Source of the DNA: Carnegiea gigantea
Taxonomy: Eukaryota; Streptophyta; Magnoliopsida; Caryophyllales; Cactaceae
Direction: 5' to 3'
Length of the DNA: 64,000 nt
Assembly: GCA_029747015.1 (NCBI GenBank)
Contig: JAKOGI010000083.1
Coordinates: forward strand, 621,501-685,500
Below are positions 37,495 to 49,771 of this stretch, in pieces; within the stretch, counting starts at the first letter, position 1, and every line of letters begins with the position of its first letter. The notes under the pieces are model-generated. The model was not told where the DNA came from. It saw only the letters and a program-made list of their open reading frames with translations, and did no database searches. Position numbers and translations under genes: made by a program.

Positions 37495-40400
37495 AGTAGG
37501 CACACTTCTAATGGATAGCTCCTCTATGAAGCAGCCAATTTTTCTTTCTATGGCTACCCTGAACCCTATTATATAAAAAGAAAACACATATGGGTCCCTA
37601 GGTTAGAATAATTTAGGGAGTACCAGCTACTAAAGAAAGAGGCGTTTACCCCAATAGGAAATGAGTGATTCACTCAAGATTTACCTGAAAGCAACATCTT
37701 TGAAATATTGTTTGGATAGGATCGAAGGAGACGGGAAGATCCAACTATTGTTTAATCCCTTGTCATGTCTAATAAAGATTTTCACCCTATAAAATTCATC
37801 ATTAAAGTTGGCATGAAGAGCGACAAGCAAGTGACTTGGATAGTTAAAGAGGACCGAAAGATTTTTTCACTGTAGCCTTGGGGGAAATTTACGAGAATCT
37901 AGCATGGGATCTCAGATAAAGTCTCTGAGTTAATCTTCAATTTCTACTTCCTTAAAATCTACATTAGATGTACTCATTTTCAATTTCAATAAAATGAACT
38001 CTTTTGCTTATGACTCATCACATCCTCTTTCCTTTAAATGCTTTGCCTCTGTTAATGCTAAAAATGAAGAAACAATCCCACAAGATTTAATTACAGCAAT
38101 GGAAGAGCATTAACGTCAAACTTTCATAATTGAGGATACAATATTATTTAACTTGGGGACTTCGGAAGAACCTGAGATCTTAAAATTGGGAACTCTCATA
38201 CTCTCAAAGTGCATGATGACGTTATTTTTCTCTTATGGGGAGTTTGTGATGTCTTTGGCTAGTCTTATAAAGACATGCGTGGCATACATCAATATATAGT
38301 CGAGCATAAGATTCCTCTCTATCTGATGAAAAACTAGTGAAGCAAAAATTTCACAGGATGAACCCAGAATGGCCCTTGAAGATGAAGGAGGAGGTTCAAA
38401 AATAGTTAAGTGCAACTTTCATCAAGATAACCTCAGTGGGTAGCAGACATTATGATACTTCCACAAAAAGATGGAAGGGTAAGAATGTGTGTCAACTTCA
38501 GGGACCTTAACAAGGCAAGTCCAAAAGATGACCTCTCTCTGACACATATAGATATTCTAGTTGATAACATTGTCGAACATCTTCTTTCTTTCATGGATGG
38601 TTATGCTGGCTACAATTAAGTTATACAATTAGAGGAAGACATCAATAAGATTGTCTTCATTACTCCTTGGGAAATATCCTACTACATTGTAATGCCATTC
38701 GAGCTGAAAAATGCAGAGGCAACTTAACAGAGGACTGCTACTACTTTATTACACGATTTAAAGCATTGAGAAGTAGAGGTGTATATAGATGATATAAACA
38801 TAAAATACAAACATAGATCTAGATATGTAAAATGACTCTTCGAAAGTTCCTTTCCAAACTTAGAAAATATAATATGCACTTGAACCCGTAAAAATGTACA
38901 TTGAAGTCAACTTTTAAAAACTATTTGGATATGTTGTTAGTCTAAGGGGAATTGAGGTAGATCGATCAAAGATCAAGGGATACAACAATGGCCCCACCTA
39001 AAACTGAGAAGGGAAGACAAGGATTTCTGGGTCGCTTGTAGTACATCAGTTACTTCATATCAAAGTTGACCATGGTATATGAGCATCTCTTCAAGAAATT
39101 GAAAAGGGGGTGAAACTAGAATCAGAGAAGGAGTGTCAAGAAGCATATGACAAAATCAATCGTTACCTATCTAATCCACTAGTTCTAGTACCTCCACAAC
39201 TAGGCATTCTTCTCATTCTATATCTCATAACGATGATAACGATATTGGAGGCCATGTTAGCTCAAAAGATAGAAGGAGAGGAAATAGTTATCTATTACTT
39301 GAGAAAGAAGTTTCTGGAATATGGAACTCGTTATTCCTCTTCACTAGCATTAGTTCGGGCATCTAAAAAATTGACGCACTAAATGCTAATTTATACGATA
39401 TATGTCATGGCACTGACAGACCTGATAAGATACCTATTACAACAACATCTAGTGATCAGCAATAAGGTTGCCAACTAGATAGTAATGTTATCAGAGTTTG
39501 ACAGTAATGTTATCAGAGTTTGACCTAAAGTACATTTCTCAAAATTCAATTAAAGAAAGGGCTGTGTTAGATTCTTAATAGACTTGCCAATAGAGGGTTA
39601 ACAAGAAAAAACTTTTGAATTCCCTGATGAAGAAGTTCTCCAAGTAAAGGGGGTGTCTAGACATTGTATTTTGATAGGGCTTCCAACAAAAAAGGATTTA
39701 GAGTAGGCATCCTCTGAATATCCCCGGAGCGGATACGTGCCCCCATCTTTATCAAATTTGATTTTGAGGTTACTAGCAATATAGCCGAATATGAAGCATG
39801 CAGTATTGGGCTGTAAGCTATCGTAGAAATAGGAGTGAAGAATATATGAGTATATACCAATTCTAATTTAATAATCAACCAAATCTCACAAAAGTTGAAA
39901 GTAAGGAGTGAAGCCTTGGCACCATGCCAAACTCATTTGGTTGAGCTCACGAAATAATTCGCCCATTACCTCCCCACAAGGATAATCAATTTGTTGATAC
40001 TCTAGCAATGTTAGCTCCAATGATCAATATTCCTATGGTATACATTTGATGCCATTATCAATAGAGACAAGAGAAAAGGTAGCTCATTGTCGTACTACAT
40101 AATTATTTAGCATTAATTATACTACTTGATATTATGACATATGCTAATATAAAGAATGAGTACCCTCAGGTTCTATGACAATAGGTCAATGAGCATTGTG
40201 ATTATTGGATCAATATTTTGAGGATAAAGGAAAGGTATATAAGAAAATCGATATGGGCATAAACGAGCTCTGCGTAACAAAGGAAGAGGCACGACAAGCC
40301 ATGAAGGAAGTCCATTGGCAGGGAATGTGGTTCATACATGAATGGTCAGATGTTATCCAAAAAGGCTATTATCAGTCTACCATAAAAGTTGATTATGATG

Positions 40401-41470
40401 TATATGTAAGAAGATGTCATAAATGTCAAACATATGTAAACCTATAGCGCCAACTACCCTAGCCTCTTTTTGCTCAATGTTCACCTCTTCATGGCCCTTT
40501 TTTAGTGTGGGAAATAGACATAATTGGAAAGGTGGCACCAAAAGGAATCAGGGGTCATGAATATATGCTGGTAGCAATAGACTACTTCACAAAATAGGTG
40601 GAGGTGGCCTCTTATGCTAAAATCACCTTAAAGCATGTGGCGAAGTTTATAATGAACAACATCATATGCAAGTATGGTGTACCACATGAATTAATAATAA
40701 GTTATCAAGGTAGTCATTTCAGAAAAGAGGTAGCAAGCATACTTGAAAATTATACAATCCAGCACTATAAGTCCTTTCCTTGTAGAGCTCAGATGAATGG
40801 TGCAATTGAAGTAGCCAATAAGAATGTATGAAGGATAATTGAGAAAATGGCTAAAAACTACAAGAATGGCTAGATAAACCACCTTTTCCCTTATGGGGAT
40901 ACATAACCTCAATTCATATCTAAACAGGAGCAACACAATACTCCTTAGGATATAGAATGGAAGTAATATCTCTATTAAAATTGCGATACCCTTACTCGAG
41001 GTAACAATGAAAACTCAAATCCCAAAGTCAAAATGGGCCAAAGCTCATTATAAGGAACTGATCATGTTGCAAAGAAAATTATGGGCTTCACATAGTGTGC
41101 AATTGTACCAAGCTCAGATCTCAAGGGCCTTTAATAAGAAAGTCAAACCTACATCCCTCTAAGATGGAGACATAATCTTGAAGGAAATCAACAACCTAAT
41201 GCAGGATCCAAGGGGAAAATCTAGGCCTAATTGGCAAGGACCGTATGTCATAAAAACAATTCTACTAGGGGGAGCAGTGAAACTAACAGATATGGATGGA
41301 GAGGAATACGTTTAATACACAAATCTCAATCAGCTGAAGAGTCTTATGCTTACCCATACCCAAAGACCAAAATAGGCTTCGGGAAAAAAACGAAAAGAAA
41401 AAGAAGAAGAATTAATAATGCCAACTTCCTTATAATAGAGCCCACACTAAGTTTAGGCTCAATATAAAAA
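37495..41470 (+). pseudogene. Tat/Ogre-like Ty3 pol (element D), decayed
   Basis: Landmarks in order fit the Tat lineage. Before RT, near 38340-38410, is KFHRMNPEWPLKMKEEVQK. RT at 38450-38810 has GRVRMCVNFRDLNKASPKDD, FMDGYAGYN and the catalytic VYIDD. RNase H and spacer at about 39080-39900 are decayed. The integrase zinc-binding end is near 40300-40440 (RRCHKCQTYV), and its core at 40500-40840 has AIDYFTK and KYGVPHELI. Its C-terminus, at 41220-41330, has NWQGPYVIKT and LTDMDGEEYV. There are stops within RT (for example after GYN and in place of the Tyr of the AGATYQR block) and many frame changes. No LTR could be tied to it. The stretch 37495-38100 is assigned by position only. Confidence 0.82.
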
Positions 41471-43074
41471 ATAATAATAAATAGAAAGAACTACAAGGGT
41501 CTGATTCTGCAATGCGGATATGTACAAAGCCATAATGGGCTGAACCCATCACTTATTCTTAACCACACACCCATCTTAGAAAAATGAAACATAAAATTAA
41601 AAAAGTGAAAATGGATGGACAACATACTAAACTAGCTAGGAAGACGCCTAGCAGTACTGCTGGCATGAGCTGAACTAGGTTCTTCGCAAGAGTGGGGCCC
41701 TGTTCCTAGCAAGAGTTACGCCGAGATCCTAGGCATCTGCCAGCAGGAGCTGGGTCAAGCCCTAAAATTGAGCAATTTGGTCATTTGTGTTCAATTTAGA
41801 TTTACAGTAAAGCATTCAAGTAATGATAGTAGAAGAAAAAAAAAATTAGCCCACAAAACTGTAATACTTTTATTGCCATTAAAAATCCTGAAAAGCATAC
41901 TACTTATAAAAAGGCCATAATAGCATACTATTATAAGAGAAGGATAAAATTTTATTTCGTGTATTCTACTAAGAGGTAAATCTAATGCTTAATCTTTCTT
42001 CAACTTCTTATCTTTCTTAACTTGGGTGTTTCGTTTTGGAGGTAGGATCCTCAACTCTTTTGCTTTCACTTTGTGATGACTTACCCTCCTCCTTAGTCAC
42101 TTCGATCATCTTACTCCTTGTAGACCCCTTAGCATTCTTCCTATCTCAGGTAGCTTTCATTGATTCAGTATCGTGCTAATTCATCCAACTTAATTAGTGT
42201 TCTGAGATGCATGTAGAGTGTGGGATAGGAAGCATGGTAATGATAGGACGATGAAGCCAATATTCAACACTAGACTTGACATGAGTAGGGTCATTCCTCT
42301 GACTCCTTGGAGGGATGCAACTCCATCATTGGAATAGTTTTCCTATTACCAAATTATCTCACAATGAGAAAAAGTAGATTCCCATGGACAAGCCAATAAG
42401 ACGCACATAGGCACTATTTCAACCATGCGTCACGAATCATCGCACGCCCCATCAACAGATTAACCAGCAAATAAGGGGACTCTTCTCTAAGAAAGCTCAC
42501 CCAATTTACCATGGATTGATCCTTGAATAGCCTCATCCTCTAGCAGAAATATGAGGCCAAGTATGTGTCCACGTTCTTTGGAACCTCGATCCAACTGAAG
42601 ATGTTGTAAGAACTACATCTGCACAACAACAAAACCCCAAAAAAAAAAAGAAGCATGGGCCCAGTGGAACCCAACCGGCTTCTGAGGCTCAGTCCAGGAA
42701 ATAAAAAAATAGAGAAAATGAGAATAGACATAAGAAGAGACTAGCACATGCCCAATCGAAACCAACTAAGTTCTATGGCTCAATTTAGATGAACCAGGCA
42801 GTGCAGCATGAAAACTATATCTAAAAACTTACTTGAAGCAACATCGAACTTTTTAAATAGAACCGATCTGACTAGCAGTGGAGTCGATCCAAGCAAAGTG
42901 TGATTTTAGGAACTACGAGCAGCATAGGTGTTTAATCACTGTGGATCTCCTTTATTGCATTCAGCAACATAGTAGGTCCCCTATTCTCAGAACTACCTAC
43001 CAATAGGAAAGGCCCAAGAAGGCATTGGGTTATAGTTATACAACTACGCATACCTTCAAAGCCTGCCTCTAAGG
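41471..43074. other. Unassigned sequence after element D pol
   Basis: No domain recognised. By position it may be the 3' untranslated region or LTR of element D, which is long in Tat/Ogre elements. It ends at the LTR stub that starts at 43075. GGATCCT-rich words near 42050 and several short repeats have no clear meaning. Confidence 0.4.
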
Positions 43075-43386
43075 TGTAATAGCCCGACCCCAAATCATGT
43101 TTATTTATTTAATTAAGCAATGTTATTAATTTTTTACATTGATTTATCTCATTTAATCATCCCGATTAGGCGAATTTATTTTGGGCCCCACTTTGCAATC
43201 CAAGTTCATTTACATGAAAATTTCATATGAATTGATATTAGTCCCCGGTAAATATATTAGGTGTTAGATTATTTTCATAATGTCAGAAAAATTTAATTTT
43301 TAATTGTGCAGAAATATTTGGGTCCAAATTCATTAAGTTTGGCCCAATTTATTTGGGCTCGAATTGCGGCCCGATTCATTTTGGAC
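43075..43386 (+). mobile_element. LTR stub, first 312 bp of an LTR
   Basis: Starts TGTAATAGCCCGACCCC, matching the start of LTR A (ATAGCCCGACC) and the LTR that begins at 43387. It stops after about 312 bp, exactly where the second LTR's TGTAATAGCC begins. It reads as an older LTR interrupted by insertion of element C. The remainder of the older LTR was not found in this window. Confidence 0.75.
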
Positions 43387-46258
43387 TGTAATAGCCTAAC
43401 TCTAAATTATATTTATTTATTTGATTACCTCATGTTAATAATTTTCTAACATTTATTTATCGCATTTAATTATCCTGGTGGAGAAAAATTTATTTAGGCC
43501 CTCACCTGGCAATTCGGGTTTTATTTATTTATTTAATTATTAATAAAAACTTTGGATGAATTGATAGTAGGCCCTAACAAGTTTAATCTAAAGAATTTAT
43601 TTTGTTTTCTGTAACACTACAAAAATGTAAATTTGAGTATGTAAAAATGTTATCGTTTCGAAGCGTTTTATTCCCGAATCCAACTTTTTTCGACCCAATT
43701 TGAAGCCCAACATGTTTGCTTTCTTAACCTAGCTAATTAGCATGATTAAGCTTAACTATAGTTAGCTAAAAATCACTTTTCAAGATAAAAACTCAGCTAA
43801 GTTGTTAGACAAATCAAAAAAATACAACCAAAACTCAAACCCATCTTCTCTCTCCTTTCTCTCTCTCTAACCAGGCCAGCCCTCTCCCCCAGCTGATTTT
43901 GGTATTTTCTGGCCAGTTTTCGGCTAGCTTTGGGCTGCCTCCAACTCCCCCTGACACCGTAGTATCACTAGCCACCATCCTCTATCATCAAAACCACTAA
44001 ACATCACCTCCATCTCTACTTTTATCAAGCTTGAAGTGAGCACCCCTAATCTTGATCTTGTTGGTTTTAATTTTATCTTGGTTTTGATTCTTGTTTTGAT
44101 GCTTTTGGTTGTTGATCGTGACATTTTGATAAGAAATATGAGTTATTTTGATGTTGATCATCGTGGAGTTGAGTTGGGAGCTTGTTAGGGTTAGGGTTAT
44201 TCATAATCATGCAAGCTTTAAGTGAGAAGTTTGTTTTTCTTGGATTCTTGTATGTGATTTAGTAGTTTTAATCTCTAATAATATTATGAGGATATTCTTG
44301 GTGATCTAGGATGAAGTGAAAGTTGGCCTAAGTTAGGGTTTTATTGATTATGCAAGAGTTTAACCTTCCTTTGATAGCAAGTATGTTATTAGTGTATATT
44401 TGATTGAAAATTGATCCTTGATGTACATGATTTTGAAGTGAAATTGAGTGTGATGGTTTTATATGGTGATGGGAAGGAGCAAAGCCTTGTCATATGACTT
44501 TTAGGTGTGACTTTTGATGGGAAATTGTGTGAAAAGAAAGGAGAAGTCCTTGACAGTGAAGGTTGAAAAATTTCAAAAAACAGGGTACGTTTTGTGTTTA
44601 AACTGGTAATTATTAGTCCATTGAAAAATTATAATTTTTGGTGGATAGATAATTCAGTGTGTTAGCTTTTAGATTCCTTTTGAATCGCCTTAATCCAAGG
44701 TTTGTGGAAAAATTATGGTCGTTTCACTAGAGCTGCACAGGTTAGACCAAAATTGACATACTTGTGTTCCAGTCCCATTTTGAGAACTCTATAGTGGGAA
44801 TCGTGTTTGGTGTTCTAAATGAAAGTGCTATGGGACTTCTTGATATTTTCATATTGGAGTTTTATAGCTCAATTGGAGGTTAGGGGCGAAAGTTATGAAT
44901 TTTCTAAGGTGGACCTTGAATCGGTAACAATTTTGATTACACTTAGAAGCTTATTTGGTTTAGAAAACTAAGCTGCATGGTAGGTGCTACGAAATTGAAG
45001 AAGTGGGGAGATTGATAACTCAAGAAAAGTCTTTATTGGTCTAAATTGGTGTGTTTGAAGTTATTATAAATCTACCACTAGTCCAATTACATTCAAATCT
45101 TTGTTATCCATCTCAGAAATATCAAAAACCCGTGATCAATTATACCCATCAAAGTCTTTCTTTTATGATCTGAACTATTCTACCTTCATCAGTTTTATGC
45201 CAACGTTATTTCACTTTGAGTTAAATTACCCTAATTCTTTTAGTTTCCAAATCATGTTGGCAGAACTTATCTTCTATTAAATTATTTGAGTTATGGATGC
45301 CTTTTAATGAATTTCTATTGCAATCACAAATTATTAAAGTCAACATTGTTTACTAATTAGATATACCTATAATTATATTTCTTAAATAGAAATTGGGGTC
45401 TAATCTATCGTTTCTATTGTACATAAGTATTATTAAGTGAGATTGCATTTTAAAGACTTTAGGTACGTTCATTGTCTGTATCTTTAGAAATCAGCACGTA
45501 TTTATCAAAATTATAATGTTTTGATAAGTATATCAATGAATCAATTTAATCAGTAATTTATCACATAATTAGTGACCGAACCAGTTATTAGTTACAAGGC
45601 ATAGCCCTTCAGTTACCCGCGCGACTTCAGGCCAAGTCCCGATCGACTTGGCAGGTGTACACCTATTCACAGATCGTAACAACTACAAGGGGTTCACTGT
45701 CAAATAATAACTAGCAATGCAGTTTTACATTTATCTTATTTACTATTTTAACTTAAAGTGTATTTGCAAGCGGGCTCCCAGCCAATTTATGCAGTGATCA
45801 TTTAACAATATAGGAATGCATGTACTGAGCTTCGACTCACAGCTCGAAATGTTTTCATACTTTGTTTTAGACAAATGCTTAGTGAATCACCTTCATGCCA
45901 GCAAGTTAGTCGAAAAGCATGCTAGTGAGTCAGCCGAAGAGAATAAGTAAGTAAGAGAAACTTGGATGAATCAACAGTGATATAGACTATGCATACTTTG
46001 GAGTCGTATTTTGTAATCTTCAGTGTATGGAATTGTAAGCTCTGTGGTGAATTGCTTTGCTGTAGTGTATATCCCTTATGTTGGTTAATGAGTATGGTTG
46101 AAGTTACACCTGACTATGTTATTTCTAGTACACTTGCAGCAAGCCTTGTCTTTTTAGGACGACAGTAATGCCCCAATCATTGGGTTTATTAGTTGTAATT
46201 GAGGGAATCAAAATAATGATTATAAACTGTGAAACATGCTTAATTAGAGGGCGCTACA
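43387..46258 (+). mobile_element. 5' LTR of element C, 2.87 kb
   Basis: Starts TGTAATAGCCTAACTC and ends GGGCGCTACA, followed within five bases by a Met-type primer binding site. It has a C/T-rich block at 43840-43960 and the shared module at 45570-45725. Near 44690 it has TTGAATCGCCTTAATCC, shared with the solo LTR at 20206-23196. Confidence 0.88.
45570..45725 (+). repeat. Conserved LTR module, copy 5
   Basis: GTGACCGAACCAGTTATTAG, TTACCCGCGCGACTTCAGGC, CCCGATCGACTTGGCAGGTG and AAATAATAACTAGCAATGCA, in the common order. It is closest to copy 2. Confidence 0.85.
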
Positions 46259-46262
46259 AATT

Positions 46263-46274
46263 TAGTATCAGAGT
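46263..46274 (+). promoter_or_regulatory. Primer binding site of element C, Met-tRNA type
   Basis: TAGTATCAGAGT matches TGGTATCAGAGC at 10 of 12 bases, a few bases after the LTR end. Both changes are G/C to A/T, the usual decay of methylated repeats. Confidence 0.75.
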
Positions 46275-48396
46275 TAAGATATTAAGGACTACTGTGAGCT
46301 ATCAAGTGTTTATGAGTTAGCTATTAAGGTGTGTATGAGTTATGTTGGACCAGTTAAATGAGCTATTGACTATAAGTTCATATGTATGGGTATATAAGGA
46401 GGAACCATTTCTATTTGGGTGATTCAATCATTTGGTAATATCCTGAGATTCAAGCATTAGCAAAGTGGAGTGTAGAACCATCTGGGTGACCTACTAGTGA
46501 GGCATGCTTTCATTTATCTAGAAGTTGTATTGTATGTTTCATTTCTCTCATTTGTTTAAATTTTTTGTAATCGTGCACTCTGGATGTGTGACCCGTTTAG
46601 TTATCAACTTCAGCATGTGGTCGTTGAGCTATTAAAGTGTTTCTTTTCATTTCATGTATCTATTGTGAGGCTTTAAGCTGAGTTTTAGTCAATTTTTAGG
46701 CGGAACTCTATCTGTTTTGCCCCAGGATTTGAGAGTTTTAGTGATGTGTGTTAATATACCTGATCTCGGGTATAGTGATGGTTGAAACCCGATGTGGGGA
46801 TGCCGTTTGCAACTTTTGAAGGGATTAATACAGTGTCAAGTTAGATACGAACCCTTAGATAAGAAATTGCCTTGTGGGGAAATATCTTTGAGGTGAACCA
46901 GTATGAAATGAACATTACAATGAATGCTTATGTCTAGTGATAACAATTAGTAGCTTATAGTGTGCAACTAGGCATTATATGGGTGGTATGAGTAAGATTA
47001 ACTTTGAATTGTTCAGAGGCATCATTTCTTTGCCACTAACACTCTCTTGTTTTGTAACAAAGTGTTTATGGGGGAAAAAAAACAAACTTGTATGTGGTCT
47101 GTGGGGAGTCTTTTAAATACATCTGAGCAATCTTTCTTATAGGCGATTCAAACCCTGACAATCATAATCGTGTAATTTTCTATTTTCATAGTGGAGCTTA
47201 TAATGACCCTTGGTGTACATTACTGTGTGATTTGCTTTTCTTCCTAAGCATATTTGACCCAATATACTTACAGTTCAATCATCACTCTGTTCATAGTTTT
47301 ACTGTCACCTACTTTAACTTCTTGCTTCTATTTGGGCGCTATTCATTCATTGCTTGCAAATCCTTTGGTTACTTCAGACCCAATCATCGAGCGCCCTTTT
47401 AGCAATTAAATGGATCCATATTATTCGTGTTCCTATAGCACCGTAACGTCATGTTGGCATACTACTTTATGGCCGTGACAGCATGTCATTGCTTAAGTTA
47501 TTTTGGCAATTCTTTCTTTACTAGTACAGCCTATCTTATTAATGATGGACAATGATTTGTGCTATTTGCATCTACCAGCAGTTTCGAAGTTTATATGTCT
47601 GCCTAAGGCTTCCATTTATTACAAAATGTGTTATTGATGGATGCTGATGCCATCATGTTCAGTCATAAGACTGACTCCTTCATCTTAATGTATTGGCCTT
47701 TCAAACACCAGATGAATAAAATTTTCCTTCTGGTGGTGTTGACCCTCAAATTCGTCATTTTGCTTACCTATGGGTACCGTATGACTTTCAAATGCCTCTT
47801 TGGTAATTTGTTAGATTTCTTCACCTTCAGTACTTAATACTCCTTCTCAACTTCATAACATCGTTCATTTACTTTACTATCATGACCATCATGAATAAAC
47901 CGCATGTCTTGTATATGCAGGTCATTTATATGCCTTACCTTTTTCATTACGAATCTTTGTCCTTTCATTCATTTAGCTTACTTGTCAGTCCTTTATAATA
48001 ATAAAGAAATATTTTGCAAGAGTTCATGGTGTGGTTGCATCTCTTTACACTTTAGATTGTCCCCTTATCATTTAAATTTACTGGGACCAATACGCAGTTG
48101 AATGTGTTATCTTTTATAAATATGCCTCTATTAGTATTGCCGGAATCATATTCATTGGGCATTCAATCTAGTTTGATTGGCAGACCTTGTTATCATTATG
48201 GGGATGAACTGACTGTGCACTTATAGAAGATGACTTGTAAAGATCTTAAGAATAGCCTGAGGAATGAGGAAAGACTAGACGTGTGTTTCTATGGACAGAG
48301 GGAAGAAAAACCTATTTTCGCTTTAATTATACTGTGCAAGCAGGTGAGTTATCGTGTCAGTAATGTATTGAATATTAGTGATTTGCAACCACACTC

Positions 48397-48398
<2 letters not shown>

Positions 48399-48477
<79 letters not shown>
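48399..48477. repeat. (TA)n microsatellite
   Basis: 79 bases of pure TA repeat inside the decayed internal region of element C. Frames giving Tyr-Ile repeats are not genes. Confidence 0.97.
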
Positions 48478-48479
<2 letters not shown>

Positions 48480-48589
48480 ATAGTTACAGTTTGTGAATTT
48501 AGAGATGGTTCATCTGAAGACTTTCAGGACTATTTTCCCCCAAGAAACATTAATTTTTAGATCAACCTAGTTCAATGTGCTCAATCTAT

Positions 48590-48860
48590 TTTCAGAACCC
48601 CTATCATATGACCTCTAGCAGAGTTCACAGAACTAAAGATTTAGTAAGATGAGTTGCTACGGAAGGAAGTTATTTAACCAAGTGTATCACCATGGAAAAC
48701 CGTAGTTTTATATGTGTGAAGAATGAAAGCAGAACCTTATGGTTGTATATAGTGTACAGAGAGATGAATAAGATCACTATCAAAAATAAGTTCCCTATAC
48801 CTTGAATAAATTATTTATGGGATTAACTACTAACAACAGAAGTCTTTTTCAGGAATGATA
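48590..48860 (+). pseudogene. Ty3/Gypsy reverse transcriptase start, decayed
   Basis: Across shifting frames the sequence encodes the family's early RT words. An AELKDL-(x)-DEL-like stretch comes first, then one corresponding to VSPWG-(A/K)-PV, and then RDE-(x)-DHYQK-like sequence corresponding to RELNK-(I/V)-T-(I/V)-KN-K-(F/Y)-P. Each is separated by stops or frameshifts. The order and spacing match RT of the same Tekay-like lineage as elements A and B. It is not functional. Confidence 0.65.
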
Positions 48861-49771
48861 TGAGGTCCTGATATCACACCTAAATCATGCAACTACAGTT
48901 TATCTTTTGCAAGAATGCCCTTTTATAGTAATTCTTGTAATTGTTTATTTATCTCATCTTCGAAACTTGATACTATCCAATATTGTTTAATCTCCCTTGC
49001 ATTGCAACCCGATATTTCCTGTTAGCATGATCTTTCATGTCTTTACAAATCCATTGTTAAATGTGCAATATATTTTTGTTCGACCTTATATGGTTGTCAA
49101 CATTCCAGTGCTCTCGACCTTCACCATCTTTATTTCATGATCATGAGTTCTAGTTCATTTCGTTGAGAGCCGATTCACACATATACCTTACGTCTCATTT
49201 ATTCATAATGATAAGCCTGTATAACTTATTCTGAATTTATAATATAATTCAACTCTCATTGGTGTGGGTGATTGCGATTGTCATAATCTCCTTGCTCTTT
49301 ACTCTTCTTATTTTGAACTTCAACTCCTACACATATATCTTACATGCTCATAAATAAACTCCAGCTTTTTTGTTTAATCTTATTGCTGACTTGAAAAGCT
49401 CTACCCTGTTAGCCATTTTTCTATTTATTTATCCCTGGAACCTTCTTTGTTTTGTTGCTAAAGAAAGCTTGCATTCATATGGCTTGTTTTTAGTCCCTCT
49501 TGGGTAGCTCTAGATAGAACAGAAAGAAGTATTCTGGGATTTCAACCGAAGTGCCAACACCACACTGGCCTTTGATTAGGAATTTAGTAATGTACAATGC
49601 GTAGGTTCCTTGTTGGGCTCAATGCTTGTATAACTTGTGTTGATGAGTTGATAGTTGCTTATGAGTCAGTGAATACACATATGCTGCCATGATGTACTAA
49701 TTTATTCATGGCTATTTAATTATGTTACTTATGTTCATTTGTTCATGATTAGGTTTAAATGGCAAGCTATA

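Larger units (their letters stand above)
46275..49100 (+). mobile_element. Internal region of element C, decayed
   Basis: Follows the LTR and primer binding site of element C. Gag and protease are not recognisable. The first clear homology is the RT start near 48590. Beyond about 48850 homology fades. No 3' LTR is visible in this window, so the element is either truncated or too decayed to follow. Confidence 0.6.

Noticed and set aside
45570..45725. Direct repeats considered as a CRISPR or satellite array
   Set aside because: The copies are dispersed, one per LTR, in both orientations; there is no regular spacing.
47628..48101. Two short frames in element C's internal region as host genes
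   Set aside because: No domain, and they lie between a primer binding site and a decayed RT; most likely decayed gag/protease-side sequence.
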